A stretch of DNA of 64,000 nt from Burkholderia mayonis (GTDB lineage: Bacteria; Pseudomonadota; Gammaproteobacteria; Burkholderiales; Burkholderiaceae). The translations under genes were made by a program, and so were the position numbers. The DNA lies in contig NZ_CP013387.1 in assembly GCF_001523745.2 (NCBI RefSeq), forward strand, positions 806,001 to 870,000. The letters are read 5' to 3'. Within the stretch, counting starts at the first letter, position 1; each line of letters starts with the position of its first letter. Below the pieces are notes generated by a model. The model ran no database searches. It saw only the letters and a list, made by a program, of their open reading frames with translations, and was not told the origin of the DNA. This document shows, piece after piece, positions 37,274-46,132 of the stretch.

Positions 37274-37984
37274 ATGCCTTTCCGGATTCTCCTCGTCGAG
37301 GACGACAATCGCCTGTCCACGCTGATCGCGGGCTACCTGCGCAAACACGAGTACGTCGTCGATGCCGTGCTGAACGGTGACGACGCCGTCGACGCGATTC
37401 TGACGGGGCGGCCCGATCTCGTGATTCTCGACGTGAACCTGCCCGGCAAGGACGGGTTCGAGATCTGCCGCGAGGCGCGCGAGCACTACGACGGGGTCAT
37501 CATCATGGTGACGGCCCGCGACGAGCCGTTCGACGAACTGCTCGGCCTCGAATTCGGCGCGGATGACTACGTGCACAAGCCGGTCGAGCCGCGCATCCTG
37601 CTTGCTCGGATCAAGGCGCAGCTGCGCCGCGCGCCGGTACGGCAGGCGGACGGCGCGGGCGGCCAGCCGGAAAGCCACACGTTCGGCAAGTTCACGATCG
37701 ATCGCACGAACCGGACCGTCGTTCTGCCCGACGGCACGACGCCCGAGCTGACATCGGCGGAGTTCGACCTGCTGTGGGTGCTCGCCTGCCATGCGGGCGA
37801 AGTCGTGAGTCGCGACGATCTGATGCTGCAATTGCGCGGCGTCGAATTCGACGGACTCGACAGGACGATCGATGGCCGGATCTCGAAGCTGCGGCGCAAG
37901 CTGCGCGACGACGCGAGCTGTCCGCAGCGGATCAAGACCATCCGCAGCAAGGGTTATCAATTCAGCAAGAACGCTTGGGAGTAA
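37274..37984 (+). CDS. OmpR-family response regulator (RstA-like)
   Basis: DNA-binding regulator of 236 residues. Receiver domain 1-118 with the acidic pair D10-D11, phospho-acceptor Asp53 in LVILDVN, a threonine in MVTARD and a lysine in YVHKPVEP; winged-helix output domain about 135-232 ending in IRSKGYQF. It resembles RstA in length and in the RstA-type sensor that follows. The partner kinase gene begins 374 bases later, an unusually large gap for such a pair. Start ATG 37274 has only a weak ribosome binding site. Confidence 0.9.
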   Translation: MPFRILLVEDDNRLSTLIAGYLRKHEYVVDAVLNGDDAVDAILTGRPDLVILDVNLPGKDGFEICREAREHYDGVIIMVTARDEPFDELLGLEFGADDYVHKPVEPRILLARIKAQLRRAPVRQADGAGGQPESHTFGKFTIDRTNRTVVLPDGTTPELTSAEFDLLWVLACHAGEVVSRDDLMLQLRGVEFDGLDRTIDGRISKLRRKLRDDASCPQRIKTIRSKGYQFSKNAWE

Positions 37985-38358
37985 GCTGCGCGTCGACGCG
38001 AGCGGTTTCGATTTCGCGCGGACCGTTTGCGACAGCGGCGCGTTTCGTGGTTCGAAACGGCGTGTGCCGCGCCGGCAATGTCGAACTGCATGCGCGATGC
38101 CGCGTTGCGATGTGCGGCGGCGACGTGCGATGCGATGCGGCGCGAGACGATGCGGCGCGTCGCGATGCAACGCGACAACGCGACGTTCGCTGCGGTTTCA
38201 CTCGGTGAAACATCGCGGCGTTCGCGTTGTACACGCCCGCCCGGCCGACAAGCCGGCTGCGCGTCCGCCGCCGTTCGCCGCGCGTCCGCTGCCGCCGCTG
38301 CGGCCGGATTCCGCTCGATGATTCACAGCACCGATTTCCCGACATTCGCGACACGAAG
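37985..38358. other. Long spacer between regulator and sensor genes, with repeated motifs
   Basis: No gene is supported. Bases 38108-38185 hold loosely repeated GATGCGGCG / GCGATGC elements. The spacer may be a transcribed linker or the remnant of a lost gene in the operon. Confidence 0.45.
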
Positions 38359-39474
38359 ATGAACAGCACGCAAGCGCACCGATTGTCCCCGCCCCGCTAT
38401 TGCAAATGGCGCTGGCTGCATTTCCGCCGCTCGTGGACCGACACGCGCGCCGACCGGATCCCGAGCTGGTCGCGCCTCTACCTGCGGACCTATCTGCATC
38501 TCGTCGGCCTCGTGCTGGTGACGGTCGGCGGGACGAGCGCGACGCTATGTTCGGCGCTCGGACCGCGCACCGTATGGCGCGCGCTCGACGCGCTGCCGGG
38601 CGGCGTGCTGCCGCTCGCGGCATTCGTGCTCGCGGTGCCGGCGCTCGCCGGTTATCGCTGGATGCGGCCCGTGTGGTCGGATCTCGTGATGGTGCGCGAG
38701 CGCGCGATCGACTTCACGGGCGGGCGCTTCAACACGCGCGCGCGCGAGTCGCGCAGCGTGATCATCGGGCCGCTCGCGCGCACGCTGAACGCGCTCGCGA
38801 TGCGGATGGAGCGATTGATCGCCGCGCAGCGCGACCTGACGAACGGCATCTCGCATGAGTTGCGCACGCCGCTCGCGCGCGTGCGCTTCGCGCTCGAGAA
38901 CCTGCGCGAGCCGGGATCGGCGGCCGAGTATCAGAACGCGATCGACAGCATCGAGCAGGACGTGACCGAGCTCGACGAGCTGATCGACATGAGCCTCACG
39001 TACGCGCGGCTCGAATACAGTTCGTTACAGTCGAATCTCGAGCAGACGGCGCTCGTCGCGTGGTTCGACAAGCAGGTCGCCGACGCCGCGCTGCTGTATC
39101 CGAGCAAGGCGATCGAGGCGCGCGTCGCGCTGCCCGCCGACGTGCGCGTGAAGATGGACAAGCGGCTGATGTCGTATGCGATGCGCAACCTGCTGCGCAA
39201 CGCGAGCAAGCACGCACACGGACAGATCGAGGCTGGTCTGCGGATGCGTCACGGCAACATCGAGATTTACGTCGAGGACGACGGACCCGGCGTGCCGCTC
39301 GACGAGCGCGAGCGGATCTTCGAGGCGTTCGTGCGGCTCGACCGGCATACGGCCGGCTACGGCCTCGGCCTCGCGATTACGCGGCAGGTGCTGCAGGCGC
39401 ACAACGGGCGCGTCGCCGTCGTCGATCCGCTGCTGCTGTCGGGGGCGCGTTTCGAGATGAGCTGGCCGGTGTGA
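38359..39474 (+). CDS. Sensor histidine kinase (RstB-like)
   Basis: Membrane kinase of 371 residues. Two helices (about 42-62 and 80-98) flank only a short periplasmic stretch, followed by HAMP-like linker, the phospho-acceptor H-box GISHELRTPLARVRF, N-box RNLLRNASKHA, and ATP-binding DDGPGVP and GYGLGLAI. The very small external domain suggests sensing within or through the membrane or via a partner. Probable partner of the regulator upstream. The start at 38359 is judged from the onset of good coding; the ribosome binding site is poor. Confidence 0.9.
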   Translation: MNSTQAHRLSPPRYCKWRWLHFRRSWTDTRADRIPSWSRLYLRTYLHLVGLVLVTVGGTSATLCSALGPRTVWRALDALPGGVLPLAAFVLAVPALAGYRWMRPVWSDLVMVRERAIDFTGGRFNTRARESRSVIIGPLARTLNALAMRMERLIAAQRDLTNGISHELRTPLARVRFALENLREPGSAAEYQNAIDSIEQDVTELDELIDMSLTYARLEYSSLQSNLEQTALVAWFDKQVADAALLYPSKAIEARVALPADVRVKMDKRLMSYAMRNLLRNASKHAHGQIEAGLRMRHGNIEIYVEDDGPGVPLDERERIFEAFVRLDRHTAGYGLGLAITRQVLQAHNGRVAVVDPLLLSGARFEMSWPV

Positions 39475-39652
39475 CGCGCGCCAGTGCGCTCATGCGGCGC
39501 GCACGCCTGCATCCGTGCGCCTCGACCCGAACCGCCGTGCGGCAGCGCGCCGTCGGTCGGCATCGAATTGCGCATTTGGCCCGGCGCGGCGCATTCGTCC
39601 CCGCGCCGGCTCGCGCCGTGCCGGCGGGACGGCCGCGCCCGACCCGGCCGGC

Positions 39653-42328
39653 TCAATATGAGTGGCCGAGCTGGAAGTAGAGGTTGCGCCGCCCACCCGG
39701 CGCGAGTGCGACGCCGACGTACACCGGCCCGAACGACGTGGTCAGGCTCGTGAAGAACGTGTAGCTCTGCTTGAGCGGACCGCTGCTTATCGTCGTATCG
39801 AGCGACCACACGTTGCCGACTTCCGCGCTCGCGCCGACGTAAAGCGCCTTGATCGGCGACGCATTGAACGTCGCCAACTGATTCATGTACGTGATCTGGC
39901 CGTAAAGGAGCGCATCGCCGCTCAACTGGTCGGCCGCGTACGCGGACAGATGCTGGAAGCCGCCGAGCGTATAGCCGAGCGGATTGCTGAGATTCACGCC
40001 GCCGAAGCTCTTGCCCGCCTCGACGCTCGCGCTCATGCTGTGTCGGCCGAATCGTTCGGCGACCATCAGCTTGCCATAGACGTCGGTGAACTTGTCGTCG
40101 CTCGTCGACAGCGATCGCTCGGCGCGGAATTCCGCGAAATAGCCCTTGCGCGGGAAGACCGGATCGTCGAGCTGGTCGATGACGAGCCGGGCGCGCGCGC
40201 TGATCTGCCGTCCGTACCAAGACGGGAATAGCGAACTGATCGGATTGCCGTTTTCATCGACGAGCCCGTCGAGCAGCAGGTTGTACGAAGGCGCGGCCGC
40301 CAGGTGCGTATACGCGAGCCCGATGCGGAAATCGCCGAGCCGCGCGAGCGGCAGCCCGAGGTCGAGGCCGACCCGTGTGGTCTGGATGCGGTATTGCGTG
40401 ACCTTGACGTCGCTCTCTCCGTCGTAGAGGTTCGCGAAACGCCGCTGATAATCCGCATAAGGCGCGACGTAATAGCCGATCTTGTCCGACAGCGGCTGCC
40501 GCACTTCGACGTGGGCCGACTGTAGATCGCTGCCGAGCGTCGTGTCCGCGCGGAACTCGAGGCCGGACGGCGTGAGCCACGGCCGCCGGTACCCGAGATG
40601 CAGCCGGAAGCCGCCTTCGTCGGTCGAACTGCTCGACATCCCGAGCCCGAACAGCAGGAAATTGGGCCCCCAGTACTTCTCCTGCGCATCGATCACGAGC
40701 CGGTGCTCGTCGCCTTCGTTGACGATCTGCTGCGTGACGTTCTCGAAATTGCCGCTTGTCGTCAGCGATAGCAGGTCGGTGCTCACGGCCTGCGGATCGT
40801 AGACGTCGCCCGGCTTCACGCGCAACGCGTTGCGCACGACCCGCTTCGGCACCGACGAGCCGTTGGTTCGGATCTCGATCGACGTGATGCGGATCGGCTG
40901 CGGCGGCGGCCGCATGTGCGCGGCCCGGTACGCTTCGTACTGCTCGGGCGACAGCGCGTAGCGCATGAGCCGCGGCAGCGCGGCGACGGCGGCCGCTTCG
41001 CCCGCGGCGATCGCCTGGTTCGCGGTCTGAAAATCGGTGAAGCTCTGCTTGCCGAGGTCCGGCTGCAGCAGGATGTCGTCCGCCTTCAGCTGCTTGCGCT
41101 GTTCGGCGACGTTCTGCCGGATCAGGATGCCGATCATCTGCTGCATCACGTCGGCGGGCGACGCCAGCGCGTTCAGCGGACGCAGCGGCGAGCCGATGTC
41201 GACGGCGATCACGACGTCCGCGCCCATCCCGCGTGCGGCGTCGACGGGCAGATTGCCGACGAGCCCGCCGTCGACGAGCGCGCGGCCGTCGATCTCGGTG
41301 GGCGAGAAGAGCCCCGGCAGCGCCATGCTCGCGCGGATCGCGAGCGGCAGCGAGCCGTGGTCGAGCACGACCTTCTGGCCAGTCTGCAGGTCGGTCGCGA
41401 TGGCGCGATACGGGATCGGCAGCCGGTCGAACGGCTGGTTCGTCGGCACGGCGGCCGTCCAGTTCGCGAGGAGCGCCTGCAGCCGGTTGCCCTGCACGAG
41501 CCCGACGGGCGCCTTGAAGCCTTTCGAATCGAAGCCGATCGTCAGGCTGTCGATGTAGAGCCGGTCGTCCTCGCGTTTCTTTTGCGGCAGGGCCGCGCGG
41601 TCGGTCACGTCGAACGCGATGTCGGCGAGGTTCACCTGCGACAGCCGCCGCTGCATTTCCTGCGCGGTCATCCCGGTCGCGTACAGGCCGCCGACGACGG
41701 CGCCCATGCTCGTCGCCGCGATGCAGTCGACCGGAATCCGGTTTGCCTCGAGCACCTTCAGCACGCCGACATGCGCGTAGCCGCGCGCGCCGCCGCCCGA
41801 CAGCACGAGGCCGATCGACGGCCGGCCGGGCTTGCCGCCGTCAGGCGTGCAGACGAGTTCGCCTGCGCCGGCCGACGACGGCGCGGCCTGGGCGGACGTC
41901 GACGCGGCGGCCGGAGCGGGCAAGGCGGAAGCGGGCGACGCCGGGGCCGGTGGTGTTGCGCCGGCGTTCGTCTCGGCGATCGATGCGGTGTTCGACGCGA
42001 TGGCGGCTTGCCGGCCGGCGACCCAAGACCATGCGGCCGCGGCGTCCACGGAGGTGGGCGAACCCGCAGTGGCCGAAGCCAAGGCGGGCGACGCCGTCGC
42101 CGACGTCTCGGCGGCCGCCGAAGCAACTTTCGTCGCCGTGACGGGCGTCGCGCCCGGTGCGGCCGCCGGCATGGCCCCCGGCGTTGCGGCGGCTCCCGCC
42201 ATGGCAGCGGCGGCGTCGGCCGCATCGGCGGACGCGGGCCGGCCCGCCGCGACGCAGACGAACAGGAAGGCGGCCACGAGGCCGGGAACGCGAAGGCCCG
42301 GACGGGCGAAGGAGGCGAGCACCGTCAT
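39653..42328 (-). CDS. Patatin-like phospholipase with C-terminal outer membrane barrel (PlpD-type)
   Basis: Type Vd autotransporter-like protein of 891 residues: signal peptide (1 to about 34), an alanine/proline/threonine-rich stretch of some 130 residues, patatin domain (about 168-375), a POTRA-like segment (about 480-550) and a 16-strand-type barrel ending in the aromatic FQLGHSY. In the patatin domain the oxyanion loop SGGGARGYAH and the DGGLVGN dyad aspartate are present. The serine elbow reads ATSMG, with alanine where GTSMG is usual. It should release or display a phospholipase A at the surface. Start ATG 42328 is inferred from the signal peptide. Confidence 0.92.
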   Translation of the reverse strand: MTVLASFARPGLRVPGLVAAFLFVCVAAGRPASADAADAAAAMAGAAATPGAMPAAAPGATPVTATKVASAAAETSATASPALASATAGSPTSVDAAAAWSWVAGRQAAIASNTASIAETNAGATPPAPASPASALPAPAAASTSAQAAPSSAGAGELVCTPDGGKPGRPSIGLVLSGGGARGYAHVGVLKVLEANRIPVDCIAATSMGAVVGGLYATGMTAQEMQRRLSQVNLADIAFDVTDRAALPQKKREDDRLYIDSLTIGFDSKGFKAPVGLVQGNRLQALLANWTAAVPTNQPFDRLPIPYRAIATDLQTGQKVVLDHGSLPLAIRASMALPGLFSPTEIDGRALVDGGLVGNLPVDAARGMGADVVIAVDIGSPLRPLNALASPADVMQQMIGILIRQNVAEQRKQLKADDILLQPDLGKQSFTDFQTANQAIAAGEAAAVAALPRLMRYALSPEQYEAYRAAHMRPPPQPIRITSIEIRTNGSSVPKRVVRNALRVKPGDVYDPQAVSTDLLSLTTSGNFENVTQQIVNEGDEHRLVIDAQEKYWGPNFLLFGLGMSSSSTDEGGFRLHLGYRRPWLTPSGLEFRADTTLGSDLQSAHVEVRQPLSDKIGYYVAPYADYQRRFANLYDGESDVKVTQYRIQTTRVGLDLGLPLARLGDFRIGLAYTHLAAAPSYNLLLDGLVDENGNPISSLFPSWYGRQISARARLVIDQLDDPVFPRKGYFAEFRAERSLSTSDDKFTDVYGKLMVAERFGRHSMSASVEAGKSFGGVNLSNPLGYTLGGFQHLSAYAADQLSGDALLYGQITYMNQLATFNASPIKALYVGASAEVGNVWSLDTTISSGPLKQSYTFFTSLTTSFGPVYVGVALAPGGRRNLYFQLGHSY

Positions 42329-42622
42329 TATCGTTGCTATGGCGTGATCGGACTGAACAATCGGGAGGGCCGATCCGGAATCGGCAAAAGCGAGAGAGTA
42401 CCGCTTTTGCCGGGCCGCGACCACGCGTTGTCGCGATCCGCCCCGGCGGGCGGCGCAAAGCAACCTGGCGCTCTATAGAAAATTCATGAAATCTCCTAAA
42501 GTATTCAGGCATCCTGCCGCTAAGCGACTGAGTGGATTGTGCTCGTCGCCGGCAACCGGCCCGGGGGGCGGCCGGCGACGCATCCGCAAAATCCTTCCAC
42601 ACGATTCGATAGAGGCTTCACC

Positions 42623-43687
42623 ATGGCGGCACCCTTTCTCGGAAGGTTCTTTGCGCATAACGTCGCGGTCGATCCGGGCACCGCGAGCACGCAGATCTAT
42701 GTCCGCGATCGCGGCGTCGTACTGAATCAGCCGTCGGTCGTCTGCTTCCGCAAGCGGGGCGGCCCGACGGAGAAGGCGCGCGTCGAGGCAGTCGGCGAGC
42801 AGGCGAAGGCGCTCCTCGGGCGTTCGCCCGAGCATCTCGAGGCCGTCAGGCCGCTCAGGCACGGCGTCGTCGCGAACTATCACGCGGCCGAGCAGATGAT
42901 GCGGCAGTTCGTCGGCATGTCGCACGCGCGCTCGCTGTTCGGGCGGCGCGTCGAGTTCACGATCTGCGTGCCGTCGAATGCAACGGCGGTCGAGCAGCGC
43001 GCGATCCGCGAGGCGGCGCTCGCGGCGGGCGCATCGCGGGTCAGCCTGATCAGCGAGCCGCTCGCCGCCGCGCTCGGCGCGGGGCTGCCGGTGATGGAGG
43101 CGGTCGGATCGATGGTCGTCGACATCGGCGGCGGCACGACCGAGGTTGCGGTGATCGCGCTCGGCGGGATCGTCTATCGCGAGGCGATCCGCGTCGGCGG
43201 CGACCAGTTCGACGCGGCGATCGTCAATCACGTCCGCAACGTGTATGGCGTGCTGCTCGGCGAGCATACGGCCGAGCACGTGAAGAAGGTGATCGGCGTC
43301 GCGAGCTATCGGGTGCCGCGAGAATCGATCCATGCGGTCGGGCGCAGCGTCGCGGACGGCCTGCCGCGCACGATTCAGCTCAGCAACCACGACATCGCCG
43401 ACGCGCTCGCCGCGCCGCTGAACCAGGTGGTGAGCGCGGTGAAGGGGGCGCTCGAGAACGCGCCCCCCGAGCTCATCACGGACATCGCAGATCGCGGCAT
43501 CGTGCTGACGGGCGGCGGCGCGCTGCTCGCGCATCTCGGCAAGCGGCTCTACGACGAGACGGGGCTCGTCGCGCGGGTCGCCGACGACCCGCTGACCTGC
43601 GCGGTGCGCGGCGCCGGCGCGGCGATGGGGCGGGGCGGGTTCGAGGTCGGCGACGAAGATGCGGACGATATCGGCCAGAATCGCTGA
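42623..43687 (+). CDS. MreB-like actin homologue
   Basis: Rod-shape-type actin homologue of 354 residues. ATP-binding actin signatures are visible: VAVDPGTAST (phosphate 1), VVDIGGGTTEVAVIALGG (phosphate 2) and VLTGGGALLAHL (adenosine). It lacks the mreC and mreD neighbours and differs from canonical MreB in the loop after the first domain (RPLRHGVVANYHAAEQMM). Burkholderia normally has a separate mreBCD locus, so this is likely a paralogue whose role could be in shape, polarity or a specialised filament. AGAGGC lies before ATG 42623. Confidence 0.88.
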   Translation: MAAPFLGRFFAHNVAVDPGTASTQIYVRDRGVVLNQPSVVCFRKRGGPTEKARVEAVGEQAKALLGRSPEHLEAVRPLRHGVVANYHAAEQMMRQFVGMSHARSLFGRRVEFTICVPSNATAVEQRAIREAALAAGASRVSLISEPLAAALGAGLPVMEAVGSMVVDIGGGTTEVAVIALGGIVYREAIRVGGDQFDAAIVNHVRNVYGVLLGEHTAEHVKKVIGVASYRVPRESIHAVGRSVADGLPRTIQLSNHDIADALAAPLNQVVSAVKGALENAPPELITDIADRGIVLTGGGALLAHLGKRLYDETGLVARVADDPLTCAVRGAGAAMGRGGFEVGDEDADDIGQNR

Positions 43688-43868
43688 TTCGGCTGCGCCG
43701 TCATTTTTCTAGCGCATTCAAATCGATGTTCGTGTCGATATCTTTTACGATTGTCTTTTTCTTTCAATATCGTTTCGATTGTTTAAAATCAGTCGTGATG
43801 CCAACTCATTGTTCGATGAATCGATCGATATCGGTGACGTGAGCGTAAGAGCGCCGTATTTGTGGAAA

Positions 43869-43882
43869 TTGATTTGGATCAA
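43869..43882. promoter_or_regulatory. Perfect FNR/Anr-type site without an obvious target
   Basis: TTGATTTGGATCAA matches the TTGAT-N4-ATCAA consensus for FNR/Anr-family oxygen-responsive activators. It lies in the 294-base AT-rich gap between the convergent mreB-like gene and the two-gene membrane operon, with no annotated gene starting downstream in either direction. Confidence 0.5.
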
Positions 43883-43981
43883 TCGTCGAAGGTCGTTGCC
43901 ACGGGCTTTGTCGTTTATGCAACGCAACGCGAAGCGCCGCGCGTGCCGAGGGCGCGTGATGTTCCCTCGACATGCGCGCGG

Positions 43982-44422
43982 CTACTTGCCCTGCAGCAGA
44001 TCCATGAACGGCGGGAAGGTCAGCAGGATGCCGAATGTCAACAGCACGAAGGCGATTGCCGTCACGCGGCCGAGCGCGACCGCTTTCGCGCGCCACTGGC
44101 GCGACAGCACAGCCCACGACAGCAGCCAGACGACGATCGCGCTCGTCGTCACGCCCGAAAGCGGCCCGGTGGGTTTGTAGAACGTGAAGAAATGCGCAAT
44201 CGAGCGGAACGCGTCGCCGGCGAGCGCGAAGAGCCCGACGGCGAAGCAGCCGATGCCGGCTGCGAGAATGGCGGCGGCGGCCGGACCGTTCGGCAGCACG
44301 TCGACCGAAGCGGGCGCATTCGTGTGCGACGAAGCGGTCGCCGGCTCGTTCGCTACGGATGACTGAGGTTGTCCTGCGCTGGCAGTACGCTGCGCGGGGG
44401 GGCGCGGATGAGAGGTATGCAT
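43982..44422 (-). CDS. Three-helix membrane protein of unknown function
   Basis: Membrane protein of about 146 residues with a disordered proline/serine-rich N-terminus (1 to about 50) and three hydrophobic helices (about 52-72, 90-107 and 115-140). GGGAGA sits at ideal distance from ATG 44422; ATG 44428 would overlap the upstream stop as ATGA and is the alternative start. It is the second gene of an operon with an FNR/Anr-like site upstream, so a role in low-oxygen physiology is an inference. I do not recognise the family. Confidence 0.75.
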   Translation of the reverse strand: MHTSHPRPPAQRTASAGQPQSSVANEPATASSHTNAPASVDVLPNGPAAAAILAAGIGCFAVGLFALAGDAFRSIAHFFTFYKPTGPLSGVTTSAIVVWLLSWAVLSRQWRAKAVALGRVTAIAFVLLTFGILLTFPPFMDLLQGK

Positions 44423-44424
44423 CT

Positions 44425-44994
44425 TCATTCTCCCGTCATGAGATGGATGGCGGCGCCGCCACGGACCGGCGCGTACTTGTTGAGGAATGCGCCGAATGCG
44501 CCCGCGACGCCCGTTGCGACGAACGCGACGACAGTGAACGCCAGCACCGCGTTGCGAATCTGGCGTTGCCTGCCGAGCGCCGGGCCGTACTTGCCGAACA
44601 CGTAGGCGACCATCGTCATCGCGATCGGCGCGAGCCAGGCGACGTGCTCCTTCCACTCCATCCCGAGGCTGTGCCAGCCTGACGTGTCGCGGCTCGACAT
44701 CAACAGACGCTGCGGATAATTCGCGAGATCGGTCAGGCCGGAGGGCGGCGCCGCTCGATACCACGGATAGACGACGTATGCGCCGGAGAACACCGTCGCC
44801 CACGCGAGGATCACCATCGCCGACAGATAGATCATCAGCAGCCGGTGTTCACGCGGCGTGGGCACGGCGGGCGCGCCGGGCGCGGACATGCGATAGAGCT
44901 CGGCGAGCGCGCCGGAAAAGGCGAGCATGAACAACGCGCCGAATCCCATTCCGTGCAGCACCGTCAGCAGGTCTCTCAATGAAATTTCCATCAT
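44425..44994 (-). CDS. Four-helix membrane protein, possibly haem- or respiration-related
   Basis: Membrane protein of 189 residues (188 from ATG 44991, which is better spaced from GGAGG). Four hydrophobic helices at about 10-33, 52-78, 115-135 and 150-172. Conserved-looking histidines (VLHGMGFG in helix 1 and the WHSLG and KEHVAW region before helix 3) could bind haem, but this is speculation. An FNR/Anr-like site is 60-72 bases before the start, a good position for activation. Co-transcribed with the three-helix gene. Confidence 0.78.
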   Translation of the reverse strand: MMEISLRDLLTVLHGMGFGALFMLAFSGALAELYRMSAPGAPAVPTPREHRLLMIYLSAMVILAWATVFSGAYVVYPWYRAAPPSGLTDLANYPQRLLMSSRDTSGWHSLGMEWKEHVAWLAPIAMTMVAYVFGKYGPALGRQRQIRNAVLAFTVVAFVATGVAGAFGAFLNKYAPVRGGAAIHLMTGE

Positions 44995-45052
44995 GGCCTC
45001 CGTTCATGTGGCGGGTTCTGTTTCTATCCTGTAGGACGGCGGGGTTACTGCG

Positions 45053-45066
45053 TTGAGGCAGATCAA
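45053..45066. promoter_or_regulatory. FNR/Anr-like site upstream of the membrane-protein operon
   Basis: TTGAGGCAGATCAA differs from TTGAT-N4-ATCAA by one base. It is centred about 65 bases before the start codon at 44994, which would place it near -41.5 if transcription starts some 25 bases before the gene. Confidence 0.55.
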
Positions 45067-46132
45067 TTCAAATGACGCGATTAATATTTATTCGAATGCC
45101 AAGGCAAACTGAAAGATGATTGATAGGCGAATGAATTTGCTATCTGTCATCTGCGGGAATTGAAATGAAATAATAGGAAGAATCGACGGAAATGCCAAAG
45201 AGGATGGCGAGTGCGTGTTGCCGATCCGGACGGGAGCGTGCGGCGCGTCGTCGGGACATGAGCCTGTTGCGCTCGCGTTGCGCCGGTTTCGCGCGTCATG
45301 TCGTGCATCGAGTCCATTGCGCGCGCGGCGTCATGCGATCTCGTCCGGAACGATTCTTGTTTTTCGAAACCCTCGACGACTTTGTCCCGCGAATGGAAGC
45401 GTCGTGTTGCATCGAGTCCGCTGCCGACACATCGAAGAGGATCGTTCCGATTTTTTGCATATCTATTTGCTTTGATATTGCCTTTTCACAAGTGGCCATA
45501 TGCATCAACTAGACCAACTCGAGATGTCGTCGCCGGAGGGGGGGCCGTCATGCCGTTCGCTTAGCCGATCAGCGTTCGCGTTTTCATGAGTTTTCGATCA
45601 TTCGTTTTTCTTTCGAAGCAGCCGGCGCCTTCGCGCAGCCGGACGAGGCGCTTCGTTTCGACGGTTCTCCGAATCGTCGGTGCATGTCCAGCCGTGCCAG
45701 GCAGTTTCCTTCGACGTCTATTTTCGATAGCAGGGAAGGGACAACATGAGCAGCGTGCGTTCAAGAAAATAGCAGGCTTGTGGCCGGCCGTTGGCGGGGC
45801 CGAGCGCGACGATGACGGCGAAGGAAGGGGCTGGCGGGCGCGTTCGCGTGGCGGGTGGCTCCATTGACACATGGAGGCGCGTCGATCGGACGCCGCGTCG
45901 GCACATCGGCCCATTGACCCGCATACCCGCAGACTTGTCGATCCATCGATCAACCGATCCATCGACTCGCCAATCCCTCGGACAGATCCTCACCCAAGAC
46001 CGCAAAATCGGCGAAATACGTGCGATCGACATGATCGCACCCCAGCCGACGCTGCGCATCCGACGCGTTCTGTCCTATCCTGTGCGGAAAACGCGACGCA
46101 CCCGGCGCGCCGCGTCCAGCCCAGGAGTTCCG
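45067..46132. other. Long intergenic region, no supported gene
   Basis: About 1.07 kb. The left part (45067-45190) is AT-rich. Frames at 45192-45512 and 45586-45867 have no ribosome binding sites or family resemblance. Bases 45935-45985 contain irregular GATCCATCGA repeats like the array at 54.7 kb. Confidence 0.45.

Noticed and set aside
45192-45867. Several overlapping ORFs in the long gap before the glucosidase gene
   Set aside because: None has a start signal or protein-like pattern; they overlap each other in different frames.
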